Shown: positions 6,975 through 15,621, counted from the first letter of the stretch. The stretch is DNA of 51,633 nt from Izemoplasma sp964435595 (GCA_964435595.1 CAYSZV010000016.1:1-51633), one strand, 5' to 3'. The notes: generated from the sequence alone by a model not told the origin. A program made the numbers and translations.

Positions 6975-7242
6975 GAGTCTGTATGAAATAAATAATTGAT
7001 TACAATACAGGGAAAAGTAAACTAAACATTCACATAAAAATAGAAAAAGATAAACAAAATCAATAATAAAATTAACTAAGTTAATATATAAATTAAAAAA
7101 ATTAATTAAAAAGTGTTGACAAGTTGATTTAATTAATGTAATATTAAGTTATAAAAAGAAATAATCACTTTAAAATCAATAAAATCAATACATCAATTAA
7201 TAAAGTTAATTTTCGATATTAATAGTCTAAAGGAGGAATATT
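6975..7242 (+). other. AT-rich leader with TTAA palindromes upstream of a 48-codon gene
   Basis: This gene-free stretch is very AT-rich. It holds TTAAC-TAA-GTTAA (7072-7084), TTAATTAA-type words around the promoter, and a direct repeat AAAATCAAT/AAAATCAAT near 7172-7188. Another TTAAT-AAA-GTTAA-like word lies near 7197-7210. The clustering around the promoter suggests several binding sites for one repressor, but this is inference. Confidence 0.45.
7116..7144 (+). promoter_or_regulatory. promoter of the 48-codon gene
   Basis: Consensus TTGACA at 7116, then 17 bases, then TAATAT at 7139. TTAATTAA sits inside the spacer. Confidence 0.8.
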
Positions 7243-7389
7243 ATGTTTAATAGAAAAGCAAAAGAACTTCAAAACAACTCTGACTTAAAAGTGCAATTGG
7301 AAATGATCAAAGAACAAAAAAGAGTAATGAGTAGCATGAGAAATTCTTATAACGCATTTAATTACAATAATACAATTTATTTTAAATAA
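7243..7389 (+). CDS. small 48-residue protein, unknown
   Basis: ATG 7243 follows a perfect AGGAGG at the right distance, and the frame runs 48 codons to TAA. The product begins MFNRKAKELQNNSD and ends NAFNYNNTIYFK. Residues 4-32 are rich in Lys, Glu and Gln with Leu/Met spacing, probably one amphipathic helix; there is no signal peptide or membrane helix. A consensus promoter and ideal ribosome site argue that it is real despite its size. I do not recognise the family. Confidence 0.7.
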   Translation: MFNRKAKELQNNSDLKVQLEMIKEQKRVMSSMRNSYNAFNYNNTIYFK

Positions 7390-7412
7390 ACGTTGAATAG
7401 TAAATTGAAATA

Positions 7413-7434
7413 GAAGCCCAAAAGGGTTTTTATT
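7413..7434 (+). terminator. weak terminator after the 48-codon gene
   Basis: AAGCCC pairs with GGGTTT around AAAA, followed by a T-rich run. Confidence 0.55.
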
Positions 7435-7609
7435 TTGCTCACATTTTTTTAATTATATAAATTTGGTAGGATATAAATGAAATATAGAATATATTCTTGA
7501 CGAGTATAAAATAATATGGTAATGTGTAATTGGTAGTACCGTGTAGTACACACTACATTCATTTAATATAAAGAATTGATCAAGTAAGTGAAAAAAGGGA
7601 GAATAATTT

Positions 7610-8191
7610 ATGAGTAGTGAAAAAGGGAAAATTATTATTTTAAATGGTGTTTCAAGTTCTGGTAAAACAACGATTTCTAGAAAACTTCAAGAAGAAATGG
7701 AAGAGCATTATTTTTGGGTTGCCAATGATACGTTTTGTGATATGAGTTCAAGCAAACATTGGAAAGCAGATTGGGTCACAATCATTAATCAAGCTTTAAC
7801 TGCAATGATTGCTTCAATCAAATCGTTTTCTGATTTGGGATACAATGTAATTGTAGATCAAGTATTTTTAAACACTAAAACACAAGATAGCATTCTTCAA
7901 AAATGTGTGGAGGCATTATATGACTATCCGGTATTATTTGTTCGAACTGATTGTTCTTTGAAGGAACTTCGAAGAAGAGAAAAGGAACGTGGAAATCGTC
8001 GTATCGGTCAAGCAGAATCTCAATTGAACATCATTCATAATCACAATACTTATGACTTGGCAATAGATACTAGTACAACCAGCATAGAAGATAATATAAA
8101 AATAATTAAATCTAAGATGAATAACAACTCAAATCATAAGGCTTTTAAAACATTGTATCGAAAAATACTAGTAACTGGGAATGTTTATTAG
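7610..8191 (+). CDS. chloramphenicol-phosphotransferase-like kinase
   Basis: The 193-residue product starts after AAAGGGAG. It has the P-loop GVSSSGKTT (13-21) directly after the first strand KIIILNG, and Asp40 in WVANDTF at the place of the catalytic Asp of chloramphenicol 3-O-phosphotransferase. The C-terminal signature RRIGQAESQ...YDLAIDTST is also that of the CPT family. Such enzymes phosphorylate small hydroxylated molecules with ATP; the real substrate cannot be told from sequence, and many relatives are annotated only as AAA or zeta-toxin-like kinases. It has its own upstream region, with a TTGACG at 7497 and a GTAGTACACACTAC near-palindrome at about 7541, and its own terminator. Confidence 0.75.
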   Translation: MSSEKGKIIILNGVSSSGKTTISRKLQEEMEEHYFWVANDTFCDMSSSKHWKADWVTIINQALTAMIASIKSFSDLGYNVIVDQVFLNTKTQDSILQKCVEALYDYPVLFVRTDCSLKELRRREKERGNRRIGQAESQLNIIHNHNTYDLAIDTSTTSIEDNIKIIKSKMNNNSNHKAFKTLYRKILVTGNVY

Positions 8192-8219
8192 TATATTTGA
8201 GTATTATACATTATATTAC

Positions 8220-8254
8220 AATAGCCATACCTTTTTAGGTGTGGTTATTTTTAA
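8220..8254 (+). terminator. terminator after the CPT-like kinase
   Basis: AATAGCCATACCT pairs with AGGTGTGGTTATT around TTTT, with one or two mismatches, then TTTT. Confidence 0.8.
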
Positions 8255-8334
8255 TAATTTAGCAAATAGGAGCATAGACCAATATTCCATAACTAAAAGT
8301 CATATGATATAATGTCTTGGAAGGAGTTGATATA

Positions 8335-8784
8335 ATGATACTCAAAATTCGGAAACACAAGTTCTATATTGTTTCAACAATTACAACTATTTTGATATTT
8401 GCAACTACAAGCTTTATTTCGATTATAGTGCTTATGTCATTAGGTTTCTGGGATGATGTGTATTCTCTTTACATATTCTTGTTCTCACTCATTGTTTCAA
8501 TTCTAAAAACCATCAACCACAAAATAGTGATTGATGATAACAATTTGATTGTACCTAACTTGTATTTTCCGGTGTATAAATATACTATTGAATTGACAAC
8601 AATTGTTGCTGTTGAAAAAGGAATTAAGAAAATTGCAACTGATAATAATGCACTTGTTGTAACGATAAAGACTCATGAAAAAATATATTACTTCAGATCT
8701 AACTATTTCTTACTAGAGGATTTGCAGGAATTGTTATCCTATTTAGAGGCGATCGTTCATAAAAACATCGGCTATTCAATCTAG
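8335..8784 (+). CDS. membrane protein with PH-like C-terminal domain
   Basis: The start at ATG 8335 has AAGGAG 9 bases upstream; the in-frame ATG at 8317 lies before the ribosome site. TATAAT is at 8308. The 149-residue product has two hydrophobic helices (about 11-35 and 43-60). A beta-rich domain follows (KIVIDDNNLIVPNLYFPVYKYTI... ending in a helix LEDLQELLSYLEAI), the layout of bacterial PH-domain membrane proteins. Function is unknown. The next gene starts 27 bases downstream and may be co-transcribed. Confidence 0.65.
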   Translation: MILKIRKHKFYIVSTITTILIFATTSFISIIVLMSLGFWDDVYSLYIFLFSLIVSILKTINHKIVIDDNNLIVPNLYFPVYKYTIELTTIVAVEKGIKKIATDNNALVVTIKTHEKIYYFRSNYFLLEDLQELLSYLEAIVHKNIGYSI

Positions 8785-8811
8785 AACTATAATTTACAAA
8801 GGAGAATTGAT

Positions 8812-9168
8812 ATGAAAGTATATGGAATTAAAACATGTGGGACATACAAGAAAGCAATCAAGTGGTTTGCAGACAATAGTATTGAGTTTGAAACTGTTGA
8901 TTTAAGGGAAGAACCTCCTTCAAAAGATGATTTAGCAAGGTACCATCAATTAAGTGGACTTGAATTGAAGAAGTTTTTTAATACTTCAGGTAAACTATAT
9001 CGTGAATTAGACCTTAAGAACAAACAAAAAACACTGTCTAATGATCAAATTTACCAACTACTTGCTGATAATCCAATGTTAATCAAAAGACCACTGGTTA
9101 TTGATCGTGATTATGTAAGAACTGGCTTTAATGAAGGAGAATATAAGAACCATTGGAAAATCAAATAG
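8812..9168 (+). CDS. ArsC/Spx-family thioredoxin-fold protein
   Basis: The 118-residue product starts behind AAAGGAG. It has the ArsC-family start MKVYGIKTCGTYKKA with a single active-type cysteine at position 9 (no CxxC), the segment LSGLELKKFFNTSG, and LIKRPLVID with the conserved Arg-Pro. This fits the YffB/Spx branch rather than proven arsenate reductase. Such proteins may be thiol oxidoreductases or RNA-polymerase-binding regulators. The ACR3 permease 2 kb upstream makes an arsenate-reduction role possible, but three unrelated genes and terminators lie between. Confidence 0.8.
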   Translation: MKVYGIKTCGTYKKAIKWFADNSIEFETVDLREEPPSKDDLARYHQLSGLELKKFFNTSGKLYRELDLKNKQKTLSNDQIYQLLADNPMLIKRPLVIDRDYVRTGFNEGEYKNHWKIK

Positions 9169-9264
9169 GAAATAAACTCTTTTGTTTACAGAAAGTAATA
9201 ATCAAAATAAGAGTTTCTTATTTGTTTGCTTCTACGTACTTTAATATAAAAAGGATGTGTTCTT

Positions 9265-9660
9265 ATGACTATAGATAAGTGTAATAATTTAAGAGAATAT
9301 ATTGAAAATTTTAAGACTGAAGATTTATTAAAAAAGCAAATAATACAAAATGAACAAAAGCATCTTTCAAAAGAATATAGAACAGATTACGCGAAAATGG
9401 ATTCATTATTACATACTGATTTTGTAGAATATGGTAAATCTGGTACTATATATAATAAAGATGATATTCTTAATTCTATTCCCTTAGAATGTTGGTCTTA
9501 TAAAATTGAATCTGTACAATACTGTGTGAAGATAGACAATCTGGTTGTAGAGTATACACTTATAAGAAATAGCAATATAAAAATGGCATGTAAATCAAAA
9601 TGGAATGTTGAAAAAGGGTCATTAAGATTATCCTATTTTACTAGTGTTATTATTATTTGA
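9265..9660 (+). CDS. NTF2-like (DUF4440/SnoaL-type) protein
   Basis: The 131-residue product has the DUF4440 pattern: an N-terminal helix LLKKQIIQNEQKHLS, then YAKMDSLLHTDFVEYGKSGTIYNKDDILNSI, then beta strands. The fold is a cone-shaped pocket that binds or converts small molecules, and its substrate is unknown. The ribosome site is weak (AAAAGGATG, 8 bases upstream). The frame ends with TGA, evidence that TGA is a stop in this organism. It is a single-gene unit with a terminator at 9710. Confidence 0.7.
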   Translation: MTIDKCNNLREYIENFKTEDLLKKQIIQNEQKHLSKEYRTDYAKMDSLLHTDFVEYGKSGTIYNKDDILNSIPLECWSYKIESVQYCVKIDNLVVEYTLIRNSNIKMACKSKWNVEKGSLRLSYFTSVIII

Positions 9661-9709
9661 TATAGAGTGGTATGCCTTTAGTACATGTCTATTGTTGATG
9701 AATAAATTT

Positions 9710-9731
9710 AAGCCTTTTTAGGCTTTTTTTA
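9710..9731 (+). terminator. intrinsic terminator
   Basis: AAGCC pairs with GGCTT across TTTTTA, followed by a T run. Confidence 0.8.
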
Positions 9732-9895
9732 TTCTATTTATTTGCGTTCATAACTATAAACACTTCAATAGGAGAAAGGTGTTTATATTCAAAATTACTT
9801 TATAAATTAAACTAATTTGATATAATTAAGATACAAGTGAGATTACTATCTAGAAGTATAAAAAACATGAAATATAGTAATAAAAGGAGGAAGTA

Positions 9896-11287
9896 ATGAA
9901 AAAATTTCTATATGTTTTTATGTTTATATCACTAGTATTTATAACTGGATGTGATAGTGCTACTCTAGAACGAATTGATGATATAGAATCAGATATTGAA
10001 TCAATAGAAGAATATGATGATACTGATTTACGTTCTACCATTGCTGATTTACAAGATGCTTTGGATGCTCTTGAAGATTATGATGATACTGCTTTACTTA
10101 ATACAATATCAGAATTAGAATCAGAAATAGATGATTTACAAGCTGAGATAGGTTTAATGGAAGATTATGATGATACAGCCTTACTTGCTACAATTGCAAA
10201 CTTAGAAAATGAAGTATCCCTTTTGGAAGCTTCAATCGGTCCTGTTTTCAATAATATTCCTAGAGATCAAATCATTGAGCGATATGATCAATTAAACTTA
10301 TTAAGTTTAGGATTAACTGCTAACGATAATATAGATGGAGATTTAACGAATTCAATTACAGTCAATATTTCATCTACTTTTGGATTAACGGTTGGAAATC
10401 ATGCAGTAACATATAGTGTCACAGATAGCGATGGAAATACAAGAAGCGAAACAATCAATCTGACAGTGTCTGAAACTCATTGGCTTTTCACATATGATGT
10501 AATTAATGATAATTCTGAAATTATGATTACAGGTGCGAAAAGTGATGTTTATACTCAAATTACTATTCCAGATTCTATAGGTGGACTACCAGTTACAACG
10601 ATTGGAATGTATGCTCTTGCTTATCTTAATCTTTACAATGTTACATTTTCTGAAAATATTGTTGAAATTAGAGATGGAGCATTTACAGGAAATAATTTAG
10701 ACTCAATAACTTTACCAAGTTCTCTTGAGATAATCGGACCCGCTGCTTTTCAGTGGAATCAAATTGTAGGGATAACAATTCCTGAAAGAGTATCTTCGAT
10801 TGGAAATCACGCATTTCGTGGTGACACTTTAATAGATTATTATGTATCTCCTGATAACCCGTATTTTAGTGCTAAATGGGGAATACTATATAATAAAGAT
10901 CAAACGATATTATTAAGTTATCCAATGGGAAGAACCAATCTTTTTTATACTATGCCTGAAGGGGTAATCGAGATTGGAGAAGGGGCCTTTGAAAGTCGCT
11001 TATTGGAATCTGTGTTGTTACCTACAACCTTAGAAATAATTGGACCAAGAGCCTTCTATAATTGTGAATTAAATAATCTTGTAATACCAAGTGGTGTTAC
11101 AACGATTGGCTACAGTGCATTTGGATCTAACAATCTAACTAGTATTACAATTCCTGAAAGTGTTGTTAGTATAGGAAATCAAGCATTTGGTAACAATTCA
11201 TTTAGTAGTGTAATTATTGAAGGATATGAAACAAGATTTAATGATACTTGGATCACGATAGGGTTCCCTGAAGAATTGATGCCTTAA
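9896..11287 (+). CDS. surface lipoprotein: coiled coil, Ig-like domain, BspA-type leucine-rich repeats
   Basis: The 463-residue product starts behind AAAGGAGG. Its signal peptide ends in ITGC (Cys19). Residues 22-114 form an acidic coiled coil in which YDDT recurs at 40, 62 and 91, so the spacings are 22 and 29 residues and differ by one heptad. Residues 116-192 match the bacterial Ig-like/HYR type (NDNIDGDLTNSITV... VTYSVTDSDGN). Residues 195-450 carry BspA-type (LRR_5) repeats such as ITIPESVVSIGNQAFGNN and LPSSLEIIGPAAF. It should stand off the membrane on a stalk and bind something outside the cell; the ligand is unknown. Monocistronic, with a terminator at 11326. Confidence 0.85.
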   Translation: MKKFLYVFMFISLVFITGCDSATLERIDDIESDIESIEEYDDTDLRSTIADLQDALDALEDYDDTALLNTISELESEIDDLQAEIGLMEDYDDTALLATIANLENEVSLLEASIGPVFNNIPRDQIIERYDQLNLLSLGLTANDNIDGDLTNSITVNISSTFGLTVGNHAVTYSVTDSDGNTRSETINLTVSETHWLFTYDVINDNSEIMITGAKSDVYTQITIPDSIGGLPVTTIGMYALAYLNLYNVTFSENIVEIRDGAFTGNNLDSITLPSSLEIIGPAAFQWNQIVGITIPERVSSIGNHAFRGDTLIDYYVSPDNPYFSAKWGILYNKDQTILLSYPMGRTNLFYTMPEGVIEIGEGAFESRLLESVLLPTTLEIIGPRAFYNCELNNLVIPSGVTTIGYSAFGSNNLTSITIPESVVSIGNQAFGNNSFSSVIIEGYETRFNDTWITIGFPEELMP

Positions 11288-11325
11288 AGTGAATCATACA
11301 GAAGAAAGCATATTTGTATGAAAGC

Positions 11326-11352
11326 AAAAAGTCCATTAATTGGACTTTTTTT
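11326..11352 (+). terminator. terminator overlapping the next promoter
   Basis: AAAAAGTCCA pairs with TGGACTTTTT around TTAAT; the T run leads straight into TTGTTATAAT (TATAAT at 11355), the -10 of the next gene. Confidence 0.85.
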
Positions 11353-11378
11353 GTTATAATTTAATTGAGGTGAATATC

Positions 11379-11903
11379 ATGAGAAAAGTAATTTTGAACC
11401 TAGCAGTAAGTTTAGATGGATTTATCGCAAGAGAAGATGGTAGGGTTGATTGGTTGGATAATCTTGATACAGATGGTGATGATCTTGGATTTGGAACATT
11501 TCTTGATCGATGTGATACGATTCTTACAGGAAGAATTGCCTATGAAGTTACAATGAAATTGGGAAATGGAGAGTGGCCCTTCTCTAACAAAAAAACATAC
11601 GTATTTACTGATGGAATCTATCCGAACACAAATAACATTGAATTTACTTATATTAGTCCTAAGAAGATTGTAAATAGATTGAAGAATGTACTTGGAAAGG
11701 ATATTTGGCTTTTTGGAGGCAGTAAACTCATTTCCTCGATGAGAGAAGAAAATCTTGTAGATGAATATATTATCACCACAATTCCAGTGATGCTTGGCAA
11801 GGGTATAAAACTATTTCAATGTGTTGATGAAATAAGCAAATTAGAACTTATAAGTGTTGAGAAAAGGAATAGTATTATTCAAACACACTATAGAGTAGTA
11901 TAA
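11379..11903 (+). CDS. dihydrofolate-reductase-like (RibD C-terminal) reductase
   Basis: The start at ATG 11379 has GAGGTG upstream; an in-frame ATG at 11340 lies inside the preceding terminator. The 174-residue product shows the family pattern: LNLAVSLDGFIAREDG near the N-terminus, DTILTGRIAYEV, KTYVFTDG, DIWLFGGSKLISSM (nucleotide-binding GG) and IPVMLGKGIKLF. These proteins reduce small substrates with NAD(P)H, and many stand-alone copies have unknown substrates. It is not the canonical folA. Next gene 49 bases downstream. Confidence 0.85.
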   Translation: MRKVILNLAVSLDGFIAREDGRVDWLDNLDTDGDDLGFGTFLDRCDTILTGRIAYEVTMKLGNGEWPFSNKKTYVFTDGIYPNTNNIEFTYISPKKIVNRLKNVLGKDIWLFGGSKLISSMREENLVDEYIITTIPVMLGKGIKLFQCVDEISKLELISVEKRNSIIQTHYRVV

Positions 11904-11952
11904 TGAGGATATATAATAGAATTTATTTTTTATATTTGAAAGGAGAATGATT

Positions 11953-12159
11953 ATGAATTATGTTTGGGGAAGCCTAATGTTATTCATTGGATTATTTATG
12001 TTTATTGGAGGAATGCTGAGAAGTGAGTTTATTCTATATAAAATCTTACACGCAAGAGCTAAAATTTTTTGGAAAGATAACGCTCATACCTTCTTAATGG
12101 TTTCAGGCTTGATTATTATATTCTTAAGTTCTCTGTTTTTCTTAAATATATGGGGATAA
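11953..12159 (+). CDS. small membrane protein, two predicted helices
   Basis: The ATG at 11953 is 7 bases after AGGAG; the ATG at 11947 is too close to it. The 68-residue product has two hydrophobic helices (about 4-22 and 46-66) joined by a basic loop (LYKILHARAKIFWKDN). It recalls small membrane proteins often annotated only as hypothetical. No function can be assigned. Confidence 0.65.
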   Translation: MNYVWGSLMLFIGLFMFIGGMLRSEFILYKILHARAKIFWKDNAHTFLMVSGLIIIFLSSLFFLNIWG

Positions 12160-12211
12160 TGATATAATAATTTTTATAAGAATAAATACTTTTGAAAAGA
12201 AAATTCATATC

Positions 12212-12237
12212 GAAAAAGCCTTTTTAGGCTTTTTTTA
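12212..12237 (+). terminator. intrinsic terminator
   Basis: AAAAGCC pairs with GGCTTTT around TTTTTA, then a T run. Confidence 0.85.
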
Positions 12238-12376
12238 GTTCAATTTTAACAGTATTATTTTGTAGATTACAAGTTCGCTTGAAATTCTCTATTTTAAGGG
12301 CTTTATAATAATATTTTTATTGGTTGATGTATTATATTATGTTATGATATATTTATAAATCTAAGGAGTTGATTGT

Positions 12377-13231
12377 ATGAATGAATGGATTTTTGAGAAC
12401 CCTGTCCTTGCAGCATTGATTGGAACATTGTTTACATATGGTGTTACAGCACTAGGTGCAGCTTTGGTTTTTCCATTTAAAAATGTACCAAAAAAAGTAT
12501 TTAATGGATTATTGGGATTTAGCGCTGGTGTTATGATCGCAGCTTCTTTCTGGAGTTTATTGAATCCAGGAATCGGACTAGCTGAGGAAATACAAGTAGA
12601 ATATACTGAAGGTACATTTGCATTTATTTTGTTCACACCATGGCTACAAGCAGTCTTAGGATTCTTATCAGGAGGATTGTTTATTTTGTTAATTGACAAG
12701 TATCTTCCTCATGAACATATTGAGTCACACCATCAAGAAGGATTGCCTTCTTCATGGAGAAGAAGTGTACTATTAGTATTAGCCATTACCTTACATAACA
12801 TTCCGGAAGGATTGGCTGTAGGTGTTGCATTTGGATATGCAGCAAGTGCGTTTGGAACATCAACTGCTGCTTCGGCAGCAATCGGTGGAGCAGTTGCGTT
12901 AGCAATTGGTATCGGTCTTCAAAACTTTCCTGAAGGTGCTGCAGTTTCAATCCCACTACGACGTGAAGGAATGTCTAGAAAAAAAGCATTTGCCATCGGA
13001 CAATTTTCTGGTATGGTTGAACCTGTTGCTGGTGTATTAGGTGCGGTTTTGGCCTTATCGATGCGTCAAATTTTACCATTTAGTTTATGCTTTGCTGCTG
13101 GAGCTATGATTTACGTAGTAGTTGAAGAATTAATACCAGAATCACAAATGATGAACACAACCAAAATTGCTACGATTGGAGCAATGATTGGATTCTCAGT
13201 CATGATGATGTTGGATGTAGCTTTAGGATAA
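12377..13231 (+). CDS. ZIP-family divalent metal transporter
   Basis: The 284-residue product has about eight membrane helices and the two metal-site signatures of ZIP proteins: HNIPEGLAVG starting at His140 and NFPEGAAVS starting at Asn183. A His-rich cytoplasmic loop HEHIESHHQEG lies before the first. LGFSAGVMIAASFWSLLNP near residues 48-66 is typical of the ZupT/GufA branch. It should import (or, in some relatives, exchange) zinc, iron or manganese across the cytoplasmic membrane; the metal cannot be told here. The ribosome site is AAGGAG. The length is normal. Confidence 0.9.
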   Translation: MNEWIFENPVLAALIGTLFTYGVTALGAALVFPFKNVPKKVFNGLLGFSAGVMIAASFWSLLNPGIGLAEEIQVEYTEGTFAFILFTPWLQAVLGFLSGGLFILLIDKYLPHEHIESHHQEGLPSSWRRSVLLVLAITLHNIPEGLAVGVAFGYAASAFGTSTAASAAIGGAVALAIGIGLQNFPEGAAVSIPLRREGMSRKKAFAIGQFSGMVEPVAGVLGAVLALSMRQILPFSLCFAAGAMIYVVVEELIPESQMMNTTKIATIGAMIGFSVMMMLDVALG

Positions 13232-13242
13232 GAAGGAATAAC

Positions 13243-13267
13243 TAAAAAGTCCATTGGACTTTTTTTG
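13243..13267 (+). terminator. intrinsic terminator of the ZIP gene
   Basis: AAAGTCC pairs with GGACTTT around ATT, followed by a T run; it shares its stem sequence with the terminators at 6951, 11326, 16346 and 19922. The 200 bases up to the next gene show only a TATAATTAAG (13380) and no other structure. Confidence 0.85.
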
Positions 13268-13478
13268 TTAGGAGAAACATTTCGATTTTTTTTCTAAAAA
13301 TTACCTAACACACCTATGATAAAATTATGTGATTTTTATACGGAATAATCTATTATGTATCATTAATCGTATTATTAAGGTATAATTAAGTTACTCATAA
13401 GAGTATTTCTTATTTACAGTAATCTATGTATCTACTTGTGAGAGTCAAAGGACTAGAAAGTGATATAAGGTGAGTAGT

Positions 13479-13907
13479 ATGGAAGAACTTCAATTCAAAA
13501 CCTATGATTTGGATTCATCGGTATTAAAAGATGAGTATACAATTTTACAGGCAGGAAATGGAAAAAAAGATGATGCTTCAATCAAAATAGATGCAAAAGC
13601 ATTTTCATTTATTGAAGGATTAATCTGGGATAAATATAGAGAATATGGAAACGAAGATAAAACAAAGATTGATAAATCTGAATGGGATCGTATCATAGCA
13701 GGATTTGAAAATGCAGTAACAAAACTTGATAATTACGAAAACACTGATAATCTAATGAAAATACTTAAATTTGGAATTATTGGTTCAAAACATGAAATTA
13801 TAGATGTAACTGATTCGATTGAAGATTTAAAGCAACTGTTAATGGAACTTGTAACATGGTTATCAACGCGAATAAAGAAAAATAAATACATTTACGTAAT
13901 CAAATAA
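13479..13907 (+). CDS. hypothetical cytoplasmic protein
   Basis: The ATG at 13479 sits 7 bases after AAGGTG; the GTG at 13470 overlaps that site. The 142-residue product has a beta-rich N-terminus (ELQFKTYDLDSSVLKDEYTILQAG) and a helical, charged remainder with an acidic face. There is no signal peptide or membrane segment. The size and acidity are like those of many small accessory or immunity-type proteins, but I recognise no family and assign no function. Confidence 0.65.
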   Translation: MEELQFKTYDLDSSVLKDEYTILQAGNGKKDDASIKIDAKAFSFIEGLIWDKYREYGNEDKTKIDKSEWDRIIAGFENAVTKLDNYENTDNLMKILKFGIIGSKHEIIDVTDSIEDLKQLLMELVTWLSTRIKKNKYIYVIK

Positions 13908-13932
13908 AAAAATCCAATTCTGGATTTTTTTT
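13908..13932 (+). terminator. terminator of the preceding gene
   Basis: AAAATCCA pairs with TGGATTTT around ATTC, followed by a T run. Confidence 0.85.
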
Positions 13933-13969
13933 ATTAGCATTTATATGAAAGCAACAATGAACAAATAAT

Positions 13970-13995
13970 GGTTTGTCTGTATGACAAACCTTTTT
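13970..13995 (-). terminator. terminator, serves the minus-strand PhnD-like gene
   Basis: GGTTTGTC pairs with GACAAACC around TGTAT; flanking A and T runs would let it work in both directions. It lies 10 bases past the end of the minus-strand gene. Confidence 0.75.
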
Positions 13996-14005
13996 ATTTT
14001 TTTAC

Positions 14006-15464
14006 TTACTCGAATTGAATTTGCCAAGCTTCTCTGACTGAATCGTAATCCTCATCAGTGACAAAAACATAACCTACATGAGAATAAATAGAAATTACTT
14101 CAGCTCCGTCTTGTGTTTGGGAAATATTAATGAATGCTTGAGCGATTGCATCTATTAGATCTTGATCTAAGTTCACAATAGATGCAGTAATGGTGTCATT
14201 CATGATATTGTCAGTAACTCCTATTACATTGGTTTCATCCCAAATCGATTGCGTTCTTCCAAATTCAGAGGTCCAATCTTCAACATAATGCATTCTTGCA
14301 TCAGCGTAGAATGTAGCAACATCACATGTTCCTGCTGCCAAAGATGCCATTGAATCACCATATCCTGAAGTGGAAACTACTGCACCAAGAATATCATCAA
14401 ATGATTTATCAAAGTTGTCCTTCAGCCATATTTTAGGATATATATATCCACTTGAAGATGTGAGGCTACGCGTACACCAGTTTAAATCTTTTACATCATC
14501 CCAAACCAATTCAGTACCAGCATTTACTTTTGTAGCAAGAGCCATACCAGCTGCGCTAGGACCAGCAATGATTAAACTTTTATAATATGNNNNNNNNNNG
14601 AACCAAGTTTGTTGGGGAATATATTGTTGGAATTCCATCATTCCAATCCATCGCATTAAAACTGTCTTTTGAAATCCCTGGTCTTGTTGCAGCCAAGATG
14701 ATTTGCAAAGGACTATCCTCTACATCTTTGTATGCAACATAGGTACCACCGGGCAAGAATGCAATGTCTGCAGTTCCTGCAAGTAGTGCTTCTCCAGCTG
14801 CTTCGTAAGTAGAAGCTACTGATATATTAATAGTATAATTACTGTACCCAAGTTTATCTAACTCGTCAGATAATAGGTCTGAAAGTGGTGCGGTAACCGA
14901 TAGTATTTCATCTGTAGGTCTAGATGGAACAAATAAAACATTGATTTCATTCACAATTGGTACTAATTTAATATATAAATCAACATCATTTTCTGGCATT
15001 GTCATTTCTGAAGGCAATTCCTGTGTAAAGGTTTCATCAGTATAAATTCCATCAAACATATACCCTTCTACGATATAATCTAAAGGTAACGAAACAATTT
15101 CACCAGGTAAATATGTTTCTTGTGTTACAATCTGATTGAATACATTAATATTAAGGTTATACGTCTCTATCTCAGTCCATTTTGCATAAATTCTCAAGTC
15201 GCCATATACTGGTTGTGAGAAATCGTAGGGTACATTGAAGGTTGAATCTGTATACCATCCTTCTAATCCAAAGTTTTCTTTACTTACTTCAGGTTCTAGT
15301 ATTGAATGACCGTATTGTACTTCGGACATATAAGTCCCATCTGAAGTCATAGTTCCACCATCTAAATCATATCGTACATTGAAAATTTCAGTATTACTAT
15401 CTGTATTGCAGGCAGTAAGTACTATAATAAGTGAAAATAGTAATAAAAATACATATCTCTTCAT
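14006..15464 (-). CDS. PhnD-like substrate-binding lipoprotein with InlB-type repeats, interrupted by an assembly gap
   Basis: Read from 15464 leftward, it has a signal peptide with lipobox LTAC (Cys19). Two InlB/Listeria-Bacteroides-type repeats follow (about 28-98 and 100-168; RYDLDGGTM, GLEGWYTDSTF, GYMFDGIYTDETF). After these comes a phosphate/phosphonate-binding protein of the PhnD type (NVLFVPSRPTDEI, AGTADIAFLPGG, then TSSSGYIYP and TCDVATFYADA past the gap). Ten N at 14590-14599 split it. The two flanks are in different frames at the stated gap length, but a true gap of a multiple of three would join them. About 486 residues in all. No ABC permease or ATPase gene is nearby, so it may be a solitary binding protein. 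Its ribosome site on the minus strand is GGAGGA. Confidence 0.8.
14590..14599. other. assembly gap (10 N) inside the PhnD-like gene
   Basis: Placeholder of ten N. The reading frames on either side imply that the real missing length is not 10 but a multiple of 3, if the gene is intact. Confidence 0.95.
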
Positions 15465-15621
15465 AATCTTCCTCCTTCATATTCAATCATATTATATCAT
15501 AAATTATAGGATAAATTTGGTAGTATTTGAATGACTTGTATTGTAATACAGAAAAGTTTTGAAAATAATCAAGATGTATTCTAAAAATTTGTTATAATAT
15601 ATTGAGAAGGAGATGATTGAT

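Noticed and set aside
7520..7560. tRNA D-arm-like word AATTGGTAGTACC
   Set aside because: No anticodon or T-arm follows; the nearby GTAGT/ACTAC palindrome explains the pattern better.
8812..9168. arsC, working arsenate reductase paired with acr3
   Set aside because: The YffB/Spx-like branch and three intervening genes make this unsafe; left as family level.
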